Assembly (NCBI RefSeq): GCF_900113955.1
Contig: NZ_FORH01000007.1
Coordinates: forward strand, 186,001-250,000
Direction of reading: 5' to 3'
Origin: Celeribacter neptunius
GTDB taxonomy: Bacteria; Pseudomonadota; Alphaproteobacteria; Rhodobacterales; Rhodobacteraceae
Length of the DNA: 64,000 nucleotides
Notes under the pieces: generated by a model
The model's input: the letters and a program-made list of their open reading frames with translations, nothing else
What the model was told of the DNA's origin: nothing
Database searches by the model: none
Shown here: one piece after another, positions 27,287 to 36,368 of the stretch
How the letters are laid out: every line of letters starts with the position of its first letter
Position numbering within the stretch: the stretch's first letter is position 1
Made by a program: the position numbers and the translations under genes

Positions 27287-27604
27287 ATGACAGGTCAATC
27301 CGGTGATCTCCATATCCTCCTCAGCGAACGGCTCGTGCTGATCCAGGCCATCGCCACCGCCAACAGCGAGCATTTGCGGCTCAACCAGATCGCCGGCGGC
27401 ATGATGATCCTCGATCAGAAGGACGCGCTCGACGGGGTGGAGGAGGGGGCAGAGGAAGGGCCAGAGCAAGATCGGCGCAACCAGGCGCGCGATGCAAATG
27501 ACACGGCGATAGACCAGTGCAGGGACCGGATCGCGGCGCTCGAGGCGCAGCTGGCGGATCTGGACCGGAAACTCGCAAAAGCTACGGAAGACCATTCAAA
27601 ATGA
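27287..27604 (+). CDS. Small coiled-coil hypothetical protein
   Basis: A 105-aa protein with a C-terminal coiled coil (RIAALEAQLADLDRKLAKAT) and an acidic linker (EEGAEEGPEQDRR). No signal peptide or known family. The ATG at 27287 follows AGGATC. Its stop overlaps the start of the WD40 gene, so the two are coupled and the products may interact. Confidence 0.55.
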   Translation: MTGQSGDLHILLSERLVLIQAIATANSEHLRLNQIAGGMMILDQKDALDGVEEGAEEGPEQDRRNQARDANDTAIDQCRDRIAALEAQLADLDRKLAKATEDHSK

Positions 27605-28737
27605 CACAGCACCTTTCCCCGCCGTCCCTGTCGCTCTTCGATCTGATCGCCCGATCGTGGCAGCTCGGGACCGAGGTCCGGGATCTTCAGTTCAATGTCA
27701 TCGGTTCCTCTGTGGCGGTCACCCTCGGCGACGGCACGCTCGCTTTCCTGCCCCTCAGGGATGCCGAGGACCCGGACATGAGAACGCGGATCGAGGCGGA
27801 TACCGGCCGCATGACCATTCGACCACGCGAGAAACCGCTTCCCCTCCCGGTTCGCAGTGACGGACCCGTTGCCGATGCGGGGCTCGGGATGTGCCGGGTG
27901 GCGCAGCAGGGGTTCGTCTTTGTCCATCATGACGGGCAGGAGATCTGGCGCGCCACGGCTAAGGGACAGTGCCTGCGGGTGGCCAAGGCGGGCGTCGCGC
28001 CGGTCACGGCCCTGGCGGCCCTGCCGAACAAGGAGGGGCTTCTGGTGGCGCGCGATGCCCGGCTCGAGGTCGTGGCGCCGGAAGATGGCAGCACGCTCCT
28101 GACGTCGGATCTGTCCCATGACATCCGGCTGATCGCTCCGGCGCCACGCGCCGGTCGGATCGCCTGTTGGGGGCCGGGACAGGTGACACTCCTCACGACC
28201 AACGGGCTGACGCCAATCGCCGAGATCGCGGTCGATGGTGAACCAACCAGCCTGCGCTGGTCTCCCGACGGGAGATGGCTGGTCGGCGGGTGCCGGGACA
28301 AGGCCCTGTTGCTGGTGGATGTCGAGACGGGACAGGCGGACCGGATCGTCGATTTTCCGGCGCCGGTCGCCGCCGTCGGTTTCAGTGACAAGGCCGGTGC
28401 GATGATCGCCTCCGGGGCGTTTCGCATCGTCGGCTGGCATTTGCCGGATTTGCCCTTCGGAGATCACGAGGGGGGGCCGGTCGAGACCGGCAAGCCCGGC
28501 TTGACCGTGGTCGAGACCGTCGCCGCGCATCCGACACGTGATCTGTGCGCCGCCGGCTATGCCAATGGCCTGGTCACGCTTTGCCAGATCGGCCAGCGCG
28601 AAGAGATGATGCTGCGCGAGGGGGGCGGCGCGCCGGTGACGGCGCTGGCCTGGTCGCCCGATGGCAAGCATCTGGCGATCGGAGCCGCCGGGGGGGAGGC
28701 TTCGATCGTCACCTTCCCGAAAACCATGTTCAAATAA
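27601..28737 (+). CDS. WD40-repeat beta-propeller protein
   Basis: A 378-aa cytoplasmic protein with WD40-like blades, clearest at SLRWSPDGRWLVGGCRDKAL and ALAWSPDGKHLAIGAAGGEA; weaker blades fill the rest, consistent with one six- or seven-bladed propeller. No catalytic domain is visible, so a protein-protein scaffold is likely. It is translationally coupled to the coiled-coil gene upstream (ATGA overlap) and followed by a 59-aa gene. Confidence 0.75.
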   Translation: MTQHLSPPSLSLFDLIARSWQLGTEVRDLQFNVIGSSVAVTLGDGTLAFLPLRDAEDPDMRTRIEADTGRMTIRPREKPLPLPVRSDGPVADAGLGMCRVAQQGFVFVHHDGQEIWRATAKGQCLRVAKAGVAPVTALAALPNKEGLLVARDARLEVVAPEDGSTLLTSDLSHDIRLIAPAPRAGRIACWGPGQVTLLTTNGLTPIAEIAVDGEPTSLRWSPDGRWLVGGCRDKALLLVDVETGQADRIVDFPAPVAAVGFSDKAGAMIASGAFRIVGWHLPDLPFGDHEGGPVETGKPGLTVVETVAAHPTRDLCAAGYANGLVTLCQIGQREEMMLREGGGAPVTALAWSPDGKHLAIGAAGGEASIVTFPKTMFK

Positions 28738-28756
28738 TTCTCAAGGGAGCGAGACC

Positions 28757-28936
28757 ATGACACAGACGCTGAGCACCGAAGAACAAAGCAAGGATCGCTA
28801 TTTCCAGCAACTGGCGAAGATCGCCGAGGAGATGATCGACGAGCATGGCAAGGATTTCGCCACCGGGGCCCTGATCCTCGCGGCGCAGTGGATCTCGCAG
28901 GGCCGGCTCGGCAAGGGCGAAGACCCCATGCACTAG
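28757..28936 (+). CDS. 59-aa hypothetical protein
   Basis: A 59-aa protein (start MTQTLSTEEQSKDRYFQQLA) with an amphipathic helical region and DFATGALILAAQWISQGRLG. A ribosome binding site GGGAGCGAG lies upstream of the ATG at 28757. It follows the WD40 gene by 19 bases and is probably its operon partner. No family recognised. Confidence 0.55.
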   Translation: MTQTLSTEEQSKDRYFQQLAKIAEEMIDEHGKDFATGALILAAQWISQGRLGKGEDPMH

Positions 28937-28992
28937 GCGTTATGCCTTGGGCGACCTGCACGAGACCGGGCACGACGCATGATTGTCATGCC

Positions 28993-29955
28993 CTAGTGAC
29001 GGCGCGCCTGTTCCTGAGCACGAGCTTCGGAAGCCGGCGCCGTCAAACTCTGGATCTGATCGATGAGAATGGCGCTGAGCGGCGCCGCGAGCGGGGCAAA
29101 TGTTCCGGGTGTTCCGGGCGCGCGCGCGCCTGTCTGGCGCAAAAGCCCGGTCAGTTCAGGCATCACAAGCTGCGCATAGGCACAAAGCTCATGAATTCGA
29201 AATGTCGCAAAATAGAGGCTGTCGTCGTTCAACAGGGTCTTGCCCTGCCGCGGCTCCGGGGAGGGAGCATGCAACAGGTTGCTGTGCACCGCCGTGCTGA
29301 GGACCGCGAGCACCGATTTGCGCCATTTGGCGTATTCCGTGTCTGCGGAATGATCGATCCCGGCGCTGTAGAGCTTTTCCGAGATTGCCCGGAAGGCGCG
29401 GCCCCCGGCGATGTGACGGCGCCAGAACTCATTGGTGTCCTCCGCCGTACGGCATTCGGAAAAGCGCTGGGCCAGTTTCGGACGGATGAGCAGCACCAGT
29501 GCCATGTCCACATCCTCCGAGAGCGAACGCGCGATCTGCATCGCGGGCAGCGGCAATTCGGTGAGGGCCAGAAGGCGCAGGGCGGTCATCTGTTCGCTCA
29601 GCCGCGCGGTGACGCCCGCAAGCCCGTGCCATTGCGCCGCCGACATCCCCTCGAGCCCGGCTGCGTGCCCCTCCGCCGCTGCGGCCTGCAAGGCGCGCAC
29701 CCAAAGCAGCGCCTGATCAAAGAGAAAGACCAGATCGACGGTGGCACTGTCGGTCGCGGCATCGAGACGCGGCACGGCGCGAAACCCGGAAAGGGTGCGA
29801 ATGCCCGCCCGCCAGTGGCTGTCGAAATCCAGCCCGCGCGCGGACCAGAGCTGTTTGACCCGGGCCAGAAGCTGCGGCGAGAGGTCGGGATAGGACATCT
29901 CCGGCGGTGTGTGAAACAGCGGGGCGACGGCCCCCGGGGGGATTTTCGTGCTCAT
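28993..29955 (-). CDS. Hypothetical protein divergent from the second rpoN
   Basis: A 320-aa cytoplasmic protein, mostly helical, with no signal peptide and no family I recognise. Distinct stretches are SHWRAGIRTLSGFRAVPRLD, a central YAKWRKSVLAVLSTAVHSNL and a C-terminal region rich in alanine and proline. A GAGGAG site precedes the ATG at 29953-29955. Only 83 bases separate it from the divergent sigma-54 gene, so shared regulation is likely. Confidence 0.6.
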   Translation of the reverse strand: MSTKIPPGAVAPLFHTPPEMSYPDLSPQLLARVKQLWSARGLDFDSHWRAGIRTLSGFRAVPRLDAATDSATVDLVFLFDQALLWVRALQAAAAEGHAAGLEGMSAAQWHGLAGVTARLSEQMTALRLLALTELPLPAMQIARSLSEDVDMALVLLIRPKLAQRFSECRTAEDTNEFWRRHIAGGRAFRAISEKLYSAGIDHSADTEYAKWRKSVLAVLSTAVHSNLLHAPSPEPRQGKTLLNDDSLYFATFRIHELCAYAQLVMPELTGLLRQTGARAPGTPGTFAPLAAPLSAILIDQIQSLTAPASEARAQEQARRH

Positions 29956-30038
29956 GGCGTCGAGGCTCCTCGCAACAACGCGAGAAGTGTAACCCGTGGA
30001 GCCGGAGTCTGGCCAGTGGTCTTGGCGGAGATCGGCGG

Positions 30039-31298
30039 ATGAGTTTTTCGACCAGATTGCAGATAGGGCAGGCGCCGGTCTTTCGGATGGGCCATGTGAT
30101 CAATGTGCTGCAAATGTCCGGTGCGGAGCTTGAGGATCATCTCATGCAGGCGGCGCGGGAGAACCCGTTTCTGGTGATGCGCAGGCGTCGGAATGCCGTG
30201 GTCCGGGCGGGCAATGCGCTCGACCTGCCCGATGTCGACCGTGCCGATGCGCCGACCAGTCTCTTTGACCATGTGCTGCGCGAACTGGCCGGGCTGCTCG
30301 CCCACGGCGGGGCGATGGAGCGGCTTGTCCTGGCACTTGTCGAGGAACTGGAGCCGTCGGGATGGCTTGGCCGCGGCGCGGCGGAGATCGCGGCGGAGCT
30401 GGGGCTGGCCGAGACCTTGGTCGCGCAGGCCCTGAGACTGGTTCAGCACCGGATTTCGCCGGCCGGGCTGTTCGCCCGGGATCTCGCCGAGTGTCTGCGC
30501 TTGCAACTGGAGGATCAGGGCTTGCGGGATGCCGAGATCGACAAGCTGCTCGATTGTCTCGAACTGCTCGAAACTGGCGGCCTCGCGGCGCTGACGGAAG
30601 CCACCGGGCTCTCCGGCGACAGGGTGGAGCATCATCTCGCACGGTTGCGTCGGCTCGATCCCAAACCGGGCGTCAGATTTTCGACTGACCTGACGCTGCT
30701 CCGGGCCCCCGATGTGCGGGTCGAGCCGCGCGGCGACGGCTGGATCGCCATCGTCAAACCGACCTTCGAAACAGAGGTCTCCGTGCTCCCGGAGGTGACC
30801 GGGGGCAGCTCGCCCGAACTGCGACTGGCGCTGAAACAGGCCCGCGCCCTCAAACAGGCGCTTGATCTGCGCAAAGGTGCTCTGGAGCAGATCATGCACT
30901 ACATGGTCGATGTTCAATCGGACTATTTTCGCGATGGCCCGGAGGCGCTGCACCCGCTTTCGCGATCTGTGATCGCGGAAGGAACGGGGTTTCATCTCAG
31001 CACCGTCTGCCGTGTGCTGAACGGTCTGCTGGTCGAAGGGCCGCACGGGATTTTCGAGGCCCGGATGCTCTGCGCCCAGACCGCCTCGCGTGGCGCCGAG
31101 GGCGGTCCGTCGAAACCCAGGGTGCTGTCGCGCCTGCGCGCCGCGCTCTCTGAGGAAAGCCCGGCCTGCCCCTTGTCCGATCAGGGGCTCGCCGATCGGC
31201 TCTGTGCCGAGGGGCTGAGGGTGTCGCGCCGCGTGGTGGCCAAATATCGTCACGAGCTTGGCTTCGCCCCGGCGTCACAGCGGCGCTTGCGGGCCTGA
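30039..31298 (+). CDS. rpoN: RNA polymerase sigma-54 factor, additional RpoN paralogue
   Basis: A 419-aa sigma-54 factor. Region I at the N-terminus reads FRMGHVINVLQMSGAELEDH then LMQAARENPF, the activator-responsive element. The core-binding region follows, then the DNA-binding helix-turn-helix, then an RpoN box SRRVVAKYR near residues 396-404 (the canonical box is ARRTVAKYRE). Region II is short and not strongly acidic. The genomic context is not the usual rpoN-hpf-ptsN neighbourhood, so this is probably an extra copy. It sits just upstream of a -24/-12 promoter and the monooxygenase operon. Confidence 0.88.
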   Translation: MSFSTRLQIGQAPVFRMGHVINVLQMSGAELEDHLMQAARENPFLVMRRRRNAVVRAGNALDLPDVDRADAPTSLFDHVLRELAGLLAHGGAMERLVLALVEELEPSGWLGRGAAEIAAELGLAETLVAQALRLVQHRISPAGLFARDLAECLRLQLEDQGLRDAEIDKLLDCLELLETGGLAALTEATGLSGDRVEHHLARLRRLDPKPGVRFSTDLTLLRAPDVRVEPRGDGWIAIVKPTFETEVSVLPEVTGGSSPELRLALKQARALKQALDLRKGALEQIMHYMVDVQSDYFRDGPEALHPLSRSVIAEGTGFHLSTVCRVLNGLLVEGPHGIFEARMLCAQTASRGAEGGPSKPRVLSRLRAALSEESPACPLSDQGLADRLCAEGLRVSRRVVAKYRHELGFAPASQRRLRA

Positions 31299-31339
31299 TC
31301 CCACCGCCCGAAATCCCCAGCCAATCCTGAAATTCCGAA

Positions 31340-31360
31340 CCGCCGCCCGCCGGCGGTTTT
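31340..31360 (+). terminator. Rho-independent terminator after rpoN
   Basis: CCGCCG (31340-31345), loop CCCGC, CGGCGG (31351-31356), then TTTT. It ends the sigma-54 gene transcript before the monooxygenase control region. Confidence 0.7.
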
Positions 31361-31625
31361 GCCGTTTTGAGACATGTCATCGCGGCGGGTCGCCGCCCGG
31401 GGAGAGCGCAGGGGAAACCGCGCGAGACCCTCTTGGGGACCTGCTGTGTAACGCTCTGCACCGGTCACTGTAAATGCCGGGCGTAACGTTCCGTGACACT
31501 GCCGTTCACCGCCTTGCGCAAGGGTTTTGGAAGCAGCGCAGCGCAAAAAAAATAATACAAAAATATACATAAATAACAGTGAGTTGTATGAAAATTTCAT
31601 GCTGCAGCTGCACATTTCCCTGCTC

Positions 31626-31641
31626 TGGAACCAGCCTTGCA
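31626..31641 (+). promoter_or_regulatory. Sigma-54 (-24/-12) promoter of the monooxygenase operon
   Basis: TGGAAC-CAGCC-TTGCA matches the consensus TGGCAC-N5-TTGCW with one mismatch, and the GG (31627-31628) and GC (31639-31640) elements are separated by exactly 10 bases. It is correctly oriented for the operon starting at 31884. Confidence 0.75.
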
Positions 31642-31883
31642 TGAAGAGAGGCATAACACGCGGTCACCCACCGGGGGATCGTACAAGAACGAAGGATCGG
31701 GAGGAAAATATCACCGGCACCGGTGGCACAGGCCACGGGGCGGTCCGGGTTGGATAGGACTCATCTCCACCTTTGCCGAGAACCCGTGTGGCGCGCGCCG
31801 ATGCCCGTCGCATGAACCGAAACGGCGAAAGCCGCCAAACGTGACCGGGAAACCGGGCTCAGAGCTTTAAGGAGGCTCATGGC

Positions 31884-33548
31884 ATGACTTTGACGCTTAA
31901 TAAGATCACGTCGCAACGTGGTATCTCGGTCGGGGAGGCGACCAAGAAGATCGCAGATCTGGGGTGGAACCCGTCCTATGTTCAGGAGGCTGCGACCTTC
32001 CCAACCGATTACAAGATCACCAAGGCGCCGCGCGACCCGATGAAACAGGTCCTGCGCTCCTACTTCCCGATGGAAGAGGAAAAGGACAACCGGGTTTACG
32101 GCGCGCTCGATGCGGCGCTGCGGGGTGACATGTTCCGCAATGTCGAACCGCGCTGGATCGAATGGATGAAGCTGTTCCTGGCGATCATTCCCTTTCCGGA
32201 AATCTCGGCCGCACGTTCGATGGCCATGGTGGCACGCCTGTCGCCCGGCGAGGACCTGCGCACCGGTTTCACCATGCAGATGGTCGATGAATTCCGCCAC
32301 TCCACGATTCAGATGAACCTGAAGAAATGGTACATGGAAAACTACATCGACCCGGCCGGGTTCGACATCACCGAAGAAGCCTTTGGCAAGTGCTATGCCA
32401 CCACCATCGGCCGCCAGTTCGGTGAAGGCTTCATCACCGGCGACACCATGACCGCCGCCTGCATGTACCTGACCGTGGTTGCAGAAACCGCCTTTACCAA
32501 CACGCTGTTCGTGGCCATGCCGTCGGAAGCGGCGCGCAATGGCGACTATGCGCTGCCGACCGTGTTCCTGTCGGTGCAATCGGACGAGAGCCGCCACATC
32601 GGCAATGGCCACTCGCTCCTGATGGCGGCGCTGAAGGAGCCGGAGAACCATCTGCTCTTGGAGCGCGACCTGCGCTATGCCTTCTGGCAGAACCACGCCA
32701 TCGTCGATGCCGCCATCGGCACCTTCATCGAATACGGCACCACCAACCGCGACAAGGAAAAGGAATCCTATGCGGAAATGTGGCATCGCTGGATCTTTGA
32801 AGACTACTACCGGACCTACATGCTGCCGCTCGAGAAATACGGCGTGAAGATCCATCACGACGATGTCCAGGAGGCCTGGAAGCGGATCACCGAGAAGAAC
32901 TATGTCCACAAGGTCGCGCAGTTCTTTGCGGTCGGCTGGCCGGTCAACTTCTGGCGCATCGAAGCCCAGACCGACAAGGATTTCGAGTGGTTCGAACACA
33001 AGTATCCGGGCTGGTACGCCGAGTTTGGCGAGTTCTGGAAATGGTACGACAAGCTGTCGAAACCGGGCGAGACGGTGATGACCTTCAACCAGGACACCGG
33101 CTATGTCTATCCGCATCGCTGCTGGTCCTGCCTGGTGCCTTGTCTCATTCGCGAAGACATGGTCGTCGACCAGATCGATGGTCAGTGGCACACCTTCGGT
33201 CATGAGCTCGACCGCTGGACCGCGGTCGAGGCCTTCGCGGACGAATACCAAGGTCGCCCGACGCCGGCCATGGGCAAGTTCTCGGGCAAGCGGGAATGGG
33301 AGACCGTCTATGACGGCTGGGATCTCGCCGATGCGATCAAGGACCTCAACTTTGTGCGCGAAGACGGCGAAACCCTGACCGCACAGCCGCATCTGCGCTT
33401 CGACAACAAGGACATGTGGAAACTCGAGCACGTTCGTGGCCACACGCTGCGCTCGCCGCTCAACATGCTGCGCGCCATGTCCGATGCCGAGCGCGAGGCC
33501 CATGTCGCGGAGTACCGCAAGGGCTTCACCATCAACGCCTGCAACTAA
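31884..33548 (+). CDS. mimA: Soluble di-iron monooxygenase hydroxylase large subunit (PrmA/MimA type)
   Basis: A 554-aa alpha subunit of a group 5-like bacterial multicomponent monooxygenase. The carboxylate-bridged di-iron ligands are all visible: E106, E136 and H139 (DEFRH), E201, E235 and H238 (DESRH), with the same 30/65/34 spacing as soluble methane monooxygenase. The sequence closely follows remembered propane monooxygenase PrmA (SYFPMEEEKDNRVYG, FPEISAAR, IGRQFGEGFITGD). Relatives in mycobacteria and Rhodococcus hydroxylate propane, acetone and phenol. First gene of the operon behind the sigma-54 promoter, with AAGGAGGCTC upstream of the ATG. Confidence 0.95.
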   Translation: MTLTLNKITSQRGISVGEATKKIADLGWNPSYVQEAATFPTDYKITKAPRDPMKQVLRSYFPMEEEKDNRVYGALDAALRGDMFRNVEPRWIEWMKLFLAIIPFPEISAARSMAMVARLSPGEDLRTGFTMQMVDEFRHSTIQMNLKKWYMENYIDPAGFDITEEAFGKCYATTIGRQFGEGFITGDTMTAACMYLTVVAETAFTNTLFVAMPSEAARNGDYALPTVFLSVQSDESRHIGNGHSLLMAALKEPENHLLLERDLRYAFWQNHAIVDAAIGTFIEYGTTNRDKEKESYAEMWHRWIFEDYYRTYMLPLEKYGVKIHHDDVQEAWKRITEKNYVHKVAQFFAVGWPVNFWRIEAQTDKDFEWFEHKYPGWYAEFGEFWKWYDKLSKPGETVMTFNQDTGYVYPHRCWSCLVPCLIREDMVVDQIDGQWHTFGHELDRWTAVEAFADEYQGRPTPAMGKFSGKREWETVYDGWDLADAIKDLNFVREDGETLTAQPHLRFDNKDMWKLEHVRGHTLRSPLNMLRAMSDAEREAHVAEYRKGFTINACN

Positions 33549-33628
33549 CCAACACTCCGGGTGCCGCAGCCGCGGCCCCGGACCCTCGGCACCGCGAAAA
33601 GGCGTGTGCCGTGTCCAGGGAGGAAAGA

Positions 33629-34687
33629 ATGACGGAAGTACATACCGTCCGATTAGAACCCGTTGGTGTGGAATTCGAGGTCGAAGAGGGGGAAACCATC
33701 CTCGACGCCGCATTCCGCCAGGGGATCGCGCTGCCGCATGGCTGCAAAGAGGGGCAATGCTCGGCCTGCAAATGCGTCCAGCTCGACGGCGAGACCGAGA
33801 TGCTGAAATATTCCACCTTCGCGCTGAACGAGATGGAACGGGACAGCGGCCATGTGCTGATGTGCCGGACCCTTGCCTACAGCGATGTCGAGATCGAATT
33901 GCTGAACTACGACGAGGAGGTGCTCTCGAAGTCCATCCCGGTGCGCCAGTTCTCCGGCAAGATCGTCGATTTCCAGAAGCTGACCCACGATATTCGCGGG
34001 GTTCAGATCGAGCTGGATGCACCTCTCAAATTCTGGGCGGGTCAATATGTCGACATCACGGTCAGGACCGAAGCGGGGGAGGAGATTACACGCTCGTTCT
34101 CCATGGCAAATTCGCCGAGCGAAACCCAAAAGCTCGGCTTCATCATCAAGAAATACCCCGACGGGCGGTTCTCCAACGAGCTTGACGACGGCGGCATCAA
34201 AGCCGGAGCCGAAGTCGAAGTCGAAGGGCCCTACGGAATGTGTTTCCGACGGGAAGACCGAGAAGGACCCGTGATCCTGGTGGGCGCCGGCTCCGGCATG
34301 TCGCCGGTCTGGTCGATCCTGAACGATCATATCGCAAGCGGTGAGGACCGGCCGGTCTATTTCTTCTACGGCGCAAGGGGCCGTGACGATCTGATCCTGC
34401 GCGACGAGATCGATGCGCTCACCGCTGCCAACCCGGCGATCGAATTCATCCCGGTGCTCAGCCATGCCGATGACGATGCCGAATGGACCGGCGAGCGCGG
34501 CTTTGTGCACGAGGCAGTCGACCGGCGGCTCAAGGCGCTCGGGATCGATGGCGAGGGCGATGTCTATGCCTGTGGTCCGCCGCCGATGATCGATGCGCTG
34601 ACGCCGGTGCTCTTCATGCACGACTTCGATACCGATCGCATTTTCTACGACAAGTTCACGCCCACTTCCGGTTCTTCGGGCCATTGA
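33629..34687 (+). CDS. mimB: Monooxygenase reductase component (2Fe-2S/FAD/NADH)
   Basis: A 352-aa electron-transfer subunit. The N-terminal plant-type 2Fe-2S domain has C39, C44, C47 (HGCKEGQCSACKC) and C79. The FAD domain has the RSFSMAN motif and the NAD domain has VGAGSGMSPVWSIL, with CGPPPMIDA near the C-terminus. It carries electrons from NADH to the hydroxylase. The start at 33629 has AGGGAGGA upstream; an earlier in-frame start runs back into the mimA gene and is rejected. The order A-B-C-D matches mim/prm operons. Confidence 0.94.
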   Translation: MTEVHTVRLEPVGVEFEVEEGETILDAAFRQGIALPHGCKEGQCSACKCVQLDGETEMLKYSTFALNEMERDSGHVLMCRTLAYSDVEIELLNYDEEVLSKSIPVRQFSGKIVDFQKLTHDIRGVQIELDAPLKFWAGQYVDITVRTEAGEEITRSFSMANSPSETQKLGFIIKKYPDGRFSNELDDGGIKAGAEVEVEGPYGMCFRREDREGPVILVGAGSGMSPVWSILNDHIASGEDRPVYFFYGARGRDDLILRDEIDALTAANPAIEFIPVLSHADDDAEWTGERGFVHEAVDRRLKALGIDGEGDVYACGPPPMIDALTPVLFMHDFDTDRIFYDKFTPTSGSSGH

Positions 34688-34734
34688 AAGCGGCCCGAAC
34701 GCTAGTGACGTGAAACCAACAAAGGGAGGCTACC

Positions 34735-35796
34735 ATGGTAGCAACATCTAGTTCAGTCGGCTCCGGTGCCGCAGGCGCCGCAGAGTTCGTCGGCTCGAAA
34801 AGCCGCAAATACAATTACTTCGAACCGCGCGGCCGGCGGGCGACCCATTACGAGGACGTCACCGTCGACGTGCAACCCGATCCCGAGCGCTATCTGATCC
34901 AGAACTGGATCATCGAGTTCGAAGGCGGCAAGGGCGGTGGTGCCTACCGCAAGGACAATACCGCCGCGCTGTCGAGCAACTGGCATGCGTTCCGCGCGCC
35001 CGATCAGGAATGGGAACGGACCCATTATCAGCGCCAGTCGAAGATCGAGACCATGGTTCAGAACGTCATCTCCAACGCCCGCAAGGCCGGTGCGCACAAG
35101 GTGTTCGACAAGGCCTGGCAGACGATCCTGCAAAAGCACCTGGGCGCCTGGAAACACGCCGAATTCGGCCTGGGCACCTCGCTCATGCAGGCGCAGCGCT
35201 ACGGCTACACGCAGATGATCAACAACGCCACGCTGACCAATTCGTCCTACAAGATGCGCCTGACCCAGGACATCACCCTGTATCTGGCCGAGATCGGCAT
35301 GGACAACGAGGGCTGGGACGACGAGCTCGGCAAGAAGACCTGGCTCGAGGATCCGATCTGGCAGCCCTGCCGTGAGGCGGTCGAGACGATCATGGGCTCC
35401 GAGGATTATCTCGAACAGTATTTCGCCATCAACATCGTGTTCGAACCGCTGGTCGGCGAGCTGATCCGCTCTGGCTTCTTCATGCAGGCGGCGGCGGCCA
35501 ATAACGACTTCATCACCCCCTCGGTGATCTCGGCGGCCGAGGCCGATTACGAGCGCAACCTCGCGAATACGGTCGATCTGATCTACCTGCTGGTTCACGA
35601 CGAAAAGCACGGCGAACACAATCGCATGCTGTTCAAGTCCTGGCTCGCCAAGCATGGCGCGCTGGCGGAAAAGGCGGCGGATGCGCTCCAACCGATCTGG
35701 TCGCAGCCGCATTCCAAACCGGTTTCCTACCACGACGTGAAAGAGGTCTCGCGCGAGCGTCTGGCCCAGATCCTCGCCGAACTCGGCCTCAATTAA
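34735..35796 (+). CDS. mimC: Monooxygenase hydroxylase small subunit
   Basis: A 353-aa beta subunit of the hydroxylase. It has the ferritin-like scaffold pattern of the family (AEFGLGTSLMQAQRYGYTQM, then INNATLTNSSYKMRLTQDIT) but not the paired ExxH ligand set, as expected for the non-catalytic subunit. It begins 47 bases after mimB, with AAAGGGAGG upstream. It should assemble with MimA as the dimeric hydroxylase core. Confidence 0.93.
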   Translation: MVATSSSVGSGAAGAAEFVGSKSRKYNYFEPRGRRATHYEDVTVDVQPDPERYLIQNWIIEFEGGKGGGAYRKDNTAALSSNWHAFRAPDQEWERTHYQRQSKIETMVQNVISNARKAGAHKVFDKAWQTILQKHLGAWKHAEFGLGTSLMQAQRYGYTQMINNATLTNSSYKMRLTQDITLYLAEIGMDNEGWDDELGKKTWLEDPIWQPCREAVETIMGSEDYLEQYFAINIVFEPLVGELIRSGFFMQAAAANNDFITPSVISAAEADYERNLANTVDLIYLLVHDEKHGEHNRMLFKSWLAKHGALAEKAADALQPIWSQPHSKPVSYHDVKEVSRERLAQILAELGLN

Positions 35797-35818
35797 TCAT
35801 CCAGACAAGGAGAACAAG

Positions 35819-36193
35819 ATGTCTAGCATAGCGCGCAACGCATCCAAGCAGAACATCTTCAAGTCGATGCAGGACATCGACATGACCTCGCGCGAGGTGT
35901 CGCACCAGTGTGGTGTGACGATGAACGACAGCGTCGAGGCCCGCGCCATCGCCGAGTTCATGGAAGAGAACAACCCCAATGTGACCGTCACCTACAATCC
36001 GGCGACGATCCGGATCGACGGCGAGGGCAAGCTGATCTTCAAGATGGATGAGATCACCGAATATCTCGGTCGCGAAATGACCGCCGAAATCTTCGAGGTG
36101 AACACCTCGACCCATTATGGCCGCATGGTCCGGGTCGACGACAACACCGTGATCCTCTTCGGCGACATGAACGAAGTGATGGAATACATCTAA
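35819..36193 (+). CDS. mimD: Monooxygenase coupling/effector protein (MmoB/DmpM family)
   Basis: A 124-aa cofactor-less regulatory subunit. The core matches the MmoB/DmpM family (VSHQCGVTMNDSVEARAIAE, then RIDGEGKLIFKMDEI). It binds the hydroxylase and tunes oxygen activation. It lies 22 bases after mimC. Length is slightly above the usual 90-115 residues because of an N-terminal tail. Confidence 0.92.
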   Translation: MSSIARNASKQNIFKSMQDIDMTSREVSHQCGVTMNDSVEARAIAEFMEENNPNVTVTYNPATIRIDGEGKLIFKMDEITEYLGREMTAEIFEVNTSTHYGRMVRVDDNTVILFGDMNEVMEYI

Positions 36194-36368
36194 GCGTTTT
36201 GCCCGGGGGCGGTTCACCCCTGTCCCCGGCTTTCCCGACAGACGCAGACCCGAGAACGATCCGGAGGACCGGCAGGCGGAGGAGCCTCGATGCCGCGATC
36301 CCGACCGGACGGGCCAGGCATCGAACCGGGCAATCAATCACAGCCACGCACACCCAGGGAGGGTCCCC

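Larger units (their letters stand above)
31299..31883. promoter_or_regulatory. Upstream control region of the monooxygenase operon
   Basis: 585 bases without a supported gene. It contains, in order, the rpoN terminator (31340-31360), two GTAACG-containing elements (31447-31472 and 31480-31499) positioned like activator sites, an AT-rich tract at 31545-31600, the -24/-12 promoter at 31626-31641, and a long leader of about 230 bases to the first gene. The 120-180 base spacing between the GTAACG elements and the promoter suits a sigma-54 enhancer arrangement. Confidence 0.6.
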
